From positions 13,639,032 to 13,703,031 of the forward strand of contig OY979724.1 in NCBI GenBank assembly GCA_963855995.1: a stretch of 64,000 nucleotides of DNA, written 5' to 3'. The position numbers and the translations under genes are program-made. The notes under the pieces were generated by a model. That model did no database searches. It saw nothing but the letters and a program-made list of their open reading frames with translations, and was not told where the DNA came from. Source of the stretch: Muricea muricata. Taxonomy: Eukaryota > Cnidaria > Anthozoa > Malacalcyonacea > Plexauridae. How positions within the stretch are numbered: position 1 is the first letter of the stretch; each line of letters begins with the position of its first letter. This document shows positions 55,901-64,000 of this stretch, piece by piece.

Positions 55901-58309
55901 TTTTCAAAATTTCATCTAACAGGTTTAAGGTCCATGCATTGAGCATTCACCTGATGTAGCCATGCAACGTTGCGTCAGCTAGCAAGACAGACGTTCCTGT
56001 TGCAGGCTAAATGCAGTTAATGGCTAAATGCAGTTTGAACTTGCCGGATCTTTGGGTTGATTTTACCAGGGGATCGAGCGATGGAGGAGGAAGAGGAAAT
56101 GAGAGGGGGATCCACCCAAACTGAATATTACGAGGAGAGAAAAATTAATAGCTATTTGATATGTGTTTGAGCTTTGTCTACCGTTGATGTTGCCAGATTA
56201 TTGCTCGCTGTCAGCGAAGAAAATATCCTACAATATGATGTGAATTGACTTTATTTCAATCAATGTCTCTTCTCTCTTTTGATTTTATGTTTGTCTTATT
56301 CTAATTCAATCGGAAAAATGAATAAAAAATGGTTTCTAGAATCGTAGGCTTCAGAATTGTAAATGCTTAGTGTAGGCCCTGCAGCAACTGCTATAGTTAT
56401 ACTTCAACACTATAACTAATCCAAATCTGAGTTTTAATTTTCTTTCTTATCTATTATCATGACGGACGTCCACGAACTTCAAACGTCTATTTCACTATTT
56501 GCGTTTGTGCTTGGAATCCTGTTTTGTTTTGTTTTTTTCAGGCGCCTTGCTCTAATTTCATCACGGTAATTTGCTATCCAAACACCATAATTTACTTACA
56601 AAGTTGACCCTGCAATGCCTAAGACAAAGATATTTTATCTTTTCTTTTCAGATTATTGTTTTCGCAGTCAACATCGTGACCCTGTTTTGCTAACTTGTTT
56701 ATATTGTGCATGTTATTGACGCTCATTATGTTAATGAGATGACGTTGAAAGCGCACGTGGTGGGCAATGGCCGAACACTTGTTAAGCAGAAAATGATGTA
56801 TATATGTTATGAACACCACGCCTAAACATGTCAACTACTTGTGTTATATTTAATGACTTGGTGAACTAAACCAATAATCAGCATGTAAGTAATTTAATAT
56901 ATTTTTTACATTGTAAAGGTATTGAGTGGTTGTATATGTTATGCTCCTCTCAGACACACTTCACATATACAGAAACACTGAGTCACTATTTTCATATCCA
57001 AGCGATAAGACGCATCCATTTCTTATCGTATCGGAACAGAAGCTTACATAAGCTTTATCTTCAGATTTCCTATCTCGTTTCGAGAAAAGGAAAATTAAAT
57101 TAAAAGCTCAGATAGAGCACGGAACTTCTGATGGTACATTTTGCCTTCATGATCTTTCGTTAACACGTTGTTCTCTTCAAAACATACCTCAGTTGCATCC
57201 TGTTGGTTAGAATCCCAAATGTGATCTCATTGAAAGCAAAGTTTTTTCGTGCCTAGGCTAGAGAAACGCATATTCTTTGTTTGTTGTTTGTTTGTATATA
57301 GATTTTATTCTTTCCGATAAAATCATGTCTCGGGAAAGGTCAAGAATGTTTTCCCAAAATCTCGATTGATTTGAAGCACAGTCGTGAGAAATATGAAAAC
57401 AAATCACGGAGGGCAATATAGAAATAATAAAGAGGAAATGAACCTTTTGAACGTTAGGCTAATACCTGGATAGAAACGTAGACAACTCCTAGAGTTCTAC
57501 TAAAAACCTTGCCAGATTTTTGTTTTCCTCGAACTACTGTTGGTAGTTTAGTAACTGCCATCAACAGTATAAGCTCCTTCGTTGGAAAGTTGGTAGTGAC
57601 CGTTGATTTACCACTGCTAACTTTTTGAAGAAGGACTTCGGCTGCGCTTGAAACGTCCAATTATGTTTTAACCTATATCTTTGGTGTACTTTTGTTTTCT
57701 TTAAATGTTGTACAAACACAATTTCAGACGTCTTTTAATAAAATAATATAGAGAACACAATTTTAACATCCTTTTAAATGCAAAGAAACTAACAAGAACT
57801 TAATAAATATATCCATATATTTTCACATACTTTTTTATACAGCATATGTGCACACTTTGTCTGTTTCTATATATACTCACTTTGTTCTTTTTATCGCTTA
57901 GTTGTGAACTTAATTCTATTCCAGTCATGGTTTTCAACGGTCTCTCAGGGAACTAATCTTTAATCAGGTCAGTTTTTCTCTCTCAATATTTTAGATACTT
58001 AAACTGAACTGTTCTGATCAGATGTAGGTCATATTTTGTAATAAACTGTCGTGGTTTGTATCATTCGGAATGTATACTTGGTCTCAGGATATTTAGCCCT
58101 CACTGCGATTTATCTTCCTACAGAGTGCCTTTGTTTGATTTCATTAATCTTTTTGCGTCCAGCCCCGACACAAGCCAAAAGAAGTCATGTAGAATGCTAC
58201 AGTTAGACAAACGTTACCACAACGTAGGGTTAAGCGAAATCACAACAAGGCTTACTACAAGCATGAGAAATGAATCAGCATTATTTTCACAGCAAAGAGG
58301 AACAAAGCG
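52986..58309. other. Gene-poor region downstream of the homeobox gene
   Basis: No ORF here has a recognisable domain or coding-type exon structure. The first about 100 bp should hold the MRPS7 promoter. Foldback copy 3 is at 55551-55937. The 57454-57660 minus-strand ORF was considered and not called. The part nearest 58309 is likely homeobox-gene 3'UTR. Confidence 0.55.
55551..55937. mobile_element. Foldback MITE family B, copy 3
   Basis: CAATGGACCTTTAAAACC ... GGTTTAAGGTCCATGCATTG, with both arms and the GCCTTGCAAATTTGGC / GCTAACTTCGCAAGGC words. Closest to copy 1. Confidence 0.75.
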
Positions 58310-61300
58310 TTACCGTTTCGAAGCCTCGCACGTATCTTCGCTTGATTTGCATAAATCGCGTTCAGGCCGCAAAACGTCCGCTGCGTGGGTCGTGGCTTTG
58401 TTTGTGGCGTCACCACGTTGCTTTTTTCCTCGTTTCGGAACTTTCCATGGAACTTGGATAATTTTCGAAGGCTTGGCAAGGATGCTCGCCACACTGTGCT
58501 TAATGTTCGTGCGCGCAACGTTCGTGTTGTCTTTATCGTTTTGCGTTGTCTTCGTTTCGGTTGGTTTCTCGAGCTGTGATAGACTGCGTCTTCCTGGCGT
58601 CGCAACCGTGTTCTCCTTCCTCCGCCATCGTGCGCGTCTGTTTTGGAACCACACCTAAAGAGCACGAGATGTCATTGAGGTTCGGGGAATCTCAGATATT
58701 TGTGCGTGTAATCTGAGGTTAAAATCCACACCCGGCAGGCTGGAAAATATGCTTGGGATTAAACCCACGACCCGTTTAGAATTCTAGCCCAATATGTTCT
58801 GCCAACTGAGTTGCGTGGTCAGGCGGGCTCGAGTATGTGATGTTTTAGTCTTGTTCTTTCAGTATTGATGTACGTAACCTTAAATGTAATCTTGCTATGG
58901 ATATAAATCAAAGTAATGGCAAAAACATCATTTTTACCTAGTATTCATATCAAAACCTATGAAAATCATAATTTCGTAAATATTTCATAATGTGTTCAGT
59001 CAGCATAGGCCTGCCTTAAGTATTCACCTTAACGTTAAAGTTGATAACACAGAAGCGAAAGTTAGCTAACGGCAGAGATATATTTAGGTGGTGATATTCT
59101 GCCAACCCATTCTTTTTATATACATACTCCTATGGCATAAGCATAGCCATTTCCATTGATGTCTGCGATGTGTACTTTTCATGATCAAAACTCCATCTTT
59201 CTCGAATATGTTTAAAGAATGAAATTAATTAAGATGTTTCAAATGAGGTTTATAGGTCGACAGTCTAGGTTAAGGGTTATGTGCATGATGTGTGTGGCCC
59301 CACTGTTCTAGTGTCCCTGTGACAAAGCTTTGATTGCTGTAACATGCGAATGCAATGGTTTGAAGATTCTATCTCATGCAAGCGTATACCAGTTAACAAG
59401 CAAGCATGTATAGTTTTCTCTTTGAGAACTGCTTATCTTTGTACCCAATGCTTTTTGTTACGATGTTTAATATTATCTACATCAAATCATCAACAAAATG
59501 TTGATAATCTCAGAGAGGCGCTAGCTAATTTCTACAAAGTACTAATCTTTTAAATGTGTATATTCAATGGATGATGAAAAGAACAACTTAAGTTAAATAT
59601 TTCCACTTTTCAACAAGTGCAAGCATATGTAATATTACTCAGTTTTCAGTTCAACTCACGTGCGGAAATTATGCTAATTTCAAAATTTCAAGCACAGAAA
59701 TCCCGTATAGCTAATTATATCTAGTAGCCAGTATTCCTAGCTTTTCTCTAACTCAGGAAATTAGGCCTTGTCTACCCGGCAAAATGACTCCATACACCAG
59801 GTTGCAGGGAGCTCGTTGTGAAGTAACACGCTAGATAAACTGCGCCAATACCCAATAAACTCCTTGATAAACTTGTCGAAACATTAAGAAATAGAATATG
59901 ATCTTTTGTGTAAACTAACTTGGGCATTGTTTTTTGAAGTTTTTAAGCGAGAAACGATTGTTTAATTTGTACTTTGCTTGCACACAGTTTATTGTCCAAG
60001 GTGTTTTTCTAGTGAGTGTTAGACGACGCGATGTCTACTTTGAAGATAGGCTGATCCGGTTTTGATCCGAAATAGACAAACTTCTAATCAACTATCCAAG
60101 CCAAAAACTATATGAGACAGTAGGTGACCTCTATACGGAACCCTAGTGACAGTTTGTATAAGATTTTAGGAAAGATTTTGTAGCATTCTCTAGCAGATGT
60201 TTCACAGAGGTATCGCCATGCAAGTGCCAAACTGTCCGACGAATTTCACACATTTGGAGACACGTTTCTGACACGCTATCTCGCCAAGAAATTGCTGTAG
60301 GTTACAGCCTGGTAATTCTCGTACAACTGTGAACAATCTGTTCTAAGAAGGTCTTTGATTTGGGAAAATATGCTTGAGAAATTGTTGTGCTTAAGTGCAG
60401 GTGAATTTATAAACTGCTGGAGTTGGAAAATAGAGCGTTGTCCTGTTTTAGAAAAAATTGATGCTTTTTTGCTCGAAATGTCGATCTACATTCATGCTTA
60501 ATAAAGATTCACACATCCTAATGTCTGCGAAATACTACGAGTAGTTGTTATACAAATACAATTCACCATTACAACAGCATTGCATGGTATGGTATAACAG
60601 AAAGACCTAATGTCCGAAACAGAAAGACCCATGTATCAAAGTAAAAGCGCACAGATTAAGAACTTCAAATTGAAAATTTTGAAGCTTCCCCTGAAGGCAA
60701 CAAAGGTGTTCGTTCCTGTGTCAATATACAGAGTGTTAAAACAGAGAGAAATTTGTCAACACAAGGGAAACATTATGTGTGTTTAACTTGATGTAGATTT
60801 GTACACAATTCTGTACCCAAATTCAACTTTACTTCATGTCAAACCTTCAAATCACTGCCAAGTTATACTAAAGACCTGTTCTGGGATACTTCTTGTTCTG
60901 TGCAAAGTTGTATACAAACAAAGGTCAAGTATTGTCGTAGAAACCAACGACAAATGCCGGGTCATTTAATTTTGAAGAGGAAATATTACTAACAATTTAG
61001 CGCAATGAACTTTAAAGCACATTTCCCAAGAGGAAATATTTGTAGATTTAAGCTCATTTAGTCTCGTGTGTAAAGAACGTACAAGATCGTAGATGAATGA
61101 GCACAAACGGTAAATTCTAAATTCTAACCTTGATTGGATGCGACATAAAACTGAGTTGAGAATTAAAATCAAAGGCGATTGCTCAACATGAAGTCAAAAA
61201 TTAAATGCATGAGCTTCGGGAAACTCTTTTACGGTGGATTCTGTTTTGGAAACTGTTCTATATTATTTAACCATGAATTAAAATGCGTTTCGAGAAGAGT

Positions 61301-62269
61301 TAAAGGTTTCTTGCCGAGGATCGACGCACAACTCTACAAGTCATTTCAAATCGCGCAAAACCGCATAAATCGTACCCAAATCCTACCTGGATTCTGGACT
61401 CAGCCAAGTCAAGACGAACTGCCAAAGCTTCTCGCACAAAGACGTCCGGATAGTGAGTTTTCTGAAAGACTTTCTCCATTTCTTCGACTTGCCATGGACT
61501 GTATTGCATACGGCTTCGTCTTGTTCTTGTCACGCGAATCTTCGAAAGGTCCACAGCAATCTCAACATCGTCTGTTTGTGCAGAGAAAAGCAAGCATTGA
61601 TATCAGCTGTAACGTCTTTGCAAGGAATAAGCTTGATCATAAGTCTTCAAGAGAGCCCTTCAGTTTGTTGCGCAAAAAGAAATTCGATTATTTGGGGCGT
61701 GCGGTCGAAGGCCATATTTCAAAAGCCGTCAGCTTACTAATAGTGTGGATGAGTACCATTTATCAAAACTGCAATAGATCAATCGTAAGTGACTTAAATG
61801 CTTTATAATTTCAGACCAAAAAACCTAAATTTCTTTGGAGAAAAAGAGAACGCAGTAAAACAAGAGGTAGCTATTTGAATATCACCGTTTCAAAGACTGC
61901 GTTGTGTTCGACTTGAATTTCTTCAAAATCGTTTCAGGATGTGTCCTTTTTCAGATCAATGGACTTTTCGAAACTGTTCTATTCTAAATGATACCTACCA
62001 GGGAAAGTTCCCATCCCAAAACTGGTGACTGGGTGATTAATAGCCCTGTTGTAGCCAAATAAACTGTTTTGATAAATTGCCTGTGGATTACATCGACAGT
62101 TGGTCTCTTCGTGGTAACATCCTGCTTGGTTTAAATGTTGGTTCAGACCTTGATAGGTAAGACCAGTTGGGTAGTAATGATAATTCATGATGCTTACACT
62201 CGGCCAAGTTGATTGTCGCAAGCTCGGGTTGTTTGCAAGTTGCCATTCTCTCGAACGGGCTTTATACAT
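58310..62269 (-). CDS. UNCX: Paired-like homeobox transcription factor, UNC-4/UNCX type
   Basis: Three exons in transcript order: 62269-61999, 61571-61387, 58654-58310; 266 residues. The homeodomain spans about residues 107-166 ([55 protein letters not shown]). Gln at position 50 and Asn at 51. The intron falls between homeodomain positions 46 and 47, the usual paired-like site. [32 protein letters not shown] is characteristic of UNC-4/UNCX rather than DRGX, OTX or PAX. The N-terminus is rich in Tyr, Asn and Gln; the C-terminus is basic and lacks an OAR motif. By family, a nuclear regulator of neuronal identity. The first ATG overlaps a TATA-like word, so translation may begin at 62188. Confidence 0.88.
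58655..61386. other. 2.7-kb homeobox-gene intron 2
   Basis: AT-rich, one SINE family A copy at 58718-58832, otherwise no recognisable element. The position makes it a candidate for regulatory sequence. Confidence 0.5.
58718..58832 (-). repeat. tRNA-derived SINE, family A
   Basis: Minus-strand copy (TTGGGATTAAACCCACGACC, TTCTGCCAACTGAGTTGCGTGG), rather diverged. Confidence 0.7.
62260..62266 (-). promoter_or_regulatory. TATA-like box at the homeobox gene 5' end
   Basis: The minus strand reads TATAAAG directly inside the first in-frame ATG context (ATGTATAAAG). An inverted CCAAT (GATTGG on the minus strand) lies about 45 bp upstream. If used, transcription would start near 62235 and the next in-frame ATG is 62188. 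Confidence 0.45.
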
Positions 62270-64000
62270 CAGCCATCAAACTACTATGATTGCGCTTAAG
62301 TCGTGATCAGCCAATCAGGATGCAGCATTCGTTTATCTGATTTTGCCCCAAAGTATGTTTTGCTTCGCGCCCGGCTACTCGCCACCCGTCGCGTGCTGTC
62401 GTATCATGATTTAATTAATTTGAATTGATTCTAATAAGGTTTATTGGCGCCTCGTTATCACAGCCCTGTATGGCCGCTTCGTAATCCCACTCACGCTCAT
62501 TAACATAAAATGCACACTGCTGCTTGAGCAGTTTTACTCTCATCAAAAGTGCAACAACTTGTTTAAAATGTGCAGTAGCCAGTACTAGTGGAAGTGCAAT
62601 TGTGCACAAAAGTTTACGTAACATAAAATGAGCAAAAAAGTACGTTTGTATCAATAATGCGCTGCAAAACAGCTAAATTACTTGGAATTAATGCGGAATA
62701 CGAAATTATTGTTGAAATGCAAGGCAAGGATTTTTTTGCCTAAAATGCGTCATTAAGACGTAACTCGGATGTGTACAAAGTATATACAATGCAAATTAAT
62801 TTGTTTAAAGTGGGTGCGCACATAAATCATGTATGTGTCACATTAATGTCTTAACATTATTCGTTCAAATTTAAACATTTCTTGATTTGATGCGTATTTA
62901 ATGTTTACCAAAGACTCTAATTTTTCCATTTTAGTGTCCAGCAAGGCTCCAGTATATGATGCCATTCTTTAAAGCCCCCACCAAGATGAGATAAAGATAT
63001 GACAGAGGCAATCGTGATGGGCTGTGGATGTGGGCCGCATAAGGGCGGCAAAAACGACTGAATGAGATTCTGGGCTATATGTGACCTGGTGGTATGTGTT
63101 GTTCTGAAAACAAACTGCTTAAATATTCCAGGATTTCTGAAAGCCAAGCCCATTAATGATATATCCAGATTATTTTCTACATACTTTTCGGGGAATGAGA
63201 TAACTTTGAACGATTCAACATGGTTGAAAATTTTTTTGTAAATTTATCAGATGAATTTATAATAGATTCAGTATTGCCCGAATATTGCATTCCTGTTAAG
63301 CTTTCTACAGACATCAGGGAAACATTTCATGTCGAATGTTAAAGGAGTGGCTTATTCGTTTTTCAAAAACAAAGGTTTCGACGTTCGACAATGATGATAC
63401 TCAATACAAAGTTGTGTCAAATACTTCCATTGCTATTTATACCCGTGACAGACAAGTTGATTTGGCAGTCGCATGTTACGGATAGGTCTAGCTACTTTAA
63501 AAACCTGCGATAACTGTTAAAATCTCGCTGCCAATTGCATTAGGGGCCGTATGTTTGCTATATCAGACGCATCTCGCATGCTTCACTCATAAATCTGCCA
63601 AATTTACCAACAAAATTGTATTAACTTATCGCCCTCTCTATTCTGATACTCATTCAAAGCACGCAAAACATTCGTGAAGTAGAAAAGTATGCTTGGTCAT
63701 TGCGGAGAACCAGGATACACGCATCAGAAATGGGGCTCATTTTAGGAGCAGTATATCTTTAGAATTTTCATATTTCCTGCTTAGTACGAGAGTGTGTTTT
63801 ACCAGTCAAAACAGTATTGTTTTCTTGCTTTGATAACTACGATATCACCACAATTGCTGTGTGAAGGTTGGCTAGGTACTCAGTGGACATCGACTATTTT
63901 CTTCACTGTACATTTTCTTCACTGTACATTTACCAAAAGAGCAACTCTGGGTGGTCTAGCAAGAAAAACTGGTCAGTGTTTATATATAGAAGCCAGCTTC
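62270..64000. other. Upstream region of the homeobox gene
   Basis: AT-rich, without recognisable genes or full mobile elements. ORFs at 62415-62654 and 62917-63153 (minus) show no domain and no splice context. Confidence 0.5.

Noticed and set aside
57454-57660. Minus-strand ORF of 68 codons as a gene
   Set aside because: Repetitive-looking composition, no splice context, no recognised domain.
58056-58658. 200-codon plus-strand ORF
   Set aside because: Antisense to the last homeobox exon; no domain or start context.
61179-61808. 209-codon plus-strand ORF
   Set aside because: Shadow of the homeobox exon 61387-61571 on the other strand; no domain.

Overview
This window is animal nuclear DNA: spliced genes with GT-AG introns, no operons, tRNA-derived SINEs, miniature inverted-repeat elements (MITEs) and long simple repeats. 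The gene set (a homeobox gene, cilia and Golgi genes, a PAN/EGF/LamG extracellular protein) and the compact AT-rich introns suggest an anthozoan cnidarian, most likely a stony coral or sea anemone. That placement is inference; no species marker is present.

Layout. 192-7051 (+): 3' part of a MGRN1/RNF157-type RING E3 ubiquitin ligase whose first exons lie before the window. 9204-15744 (+): secreted PAN/Apple-EGF-fibrinogen-like protein with a LamG cassette inside the fibrinogen-like domain and an apparent frameshift. 16519-20252 (-): THOC6, mRNA export. 20352-31216 (+): CCDC40, axonemal ruler, head-to-head with THOC6 across 99 bp that contains a consensus RFX X-box. 32069-36581 (+): PH-domain protein with repeated YDEV tyrosine motifs. 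37287-47220 (+): HID1, Golgi and dense-core vesicle trafficking. 49872-50682 (+): small secreted cysteine-rich protein. 51133-52985 (-): mitochondrial ribosomal protein uS7m (MRPS7). 58310-62269 (-): paired-like homeobox gene of UNC-4/UNCX type. The gene models were assembled by hand from splice sites and reading phase. THOC6, CCDC40, HID1, the PH protein, MRPS7, the homeobox gene and the MGRN1 segment all close in frame. Only the PAN/EGF/LamG gene does not.

Repeats. Introns and spacers are crowded with mobile DNA: a 114-bp structured satellite at eight places in both orientations, two tRNA-derived SINE families, a foldback MITE family with three full copies and two relics, a PIF/Harbinger-like element with a SANT-like ORF remnant, hAT-like and piggyBac-like MITEs with visible target-site duplications, and a 1.56-kb giant inverted repeat inserted into a hAT-like MITE. 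A 740-bp uninterrupted GAAGG array lies in an intron of the PAN gene.

The genes are unrelated in function. The only clear shared regulation is the THOC6/CCDC40 bidirectional promoter. The long gene-poor stretches 53-58 kb and 62.3-64 kb flank the homeobox gene and are where its control elements could lie.
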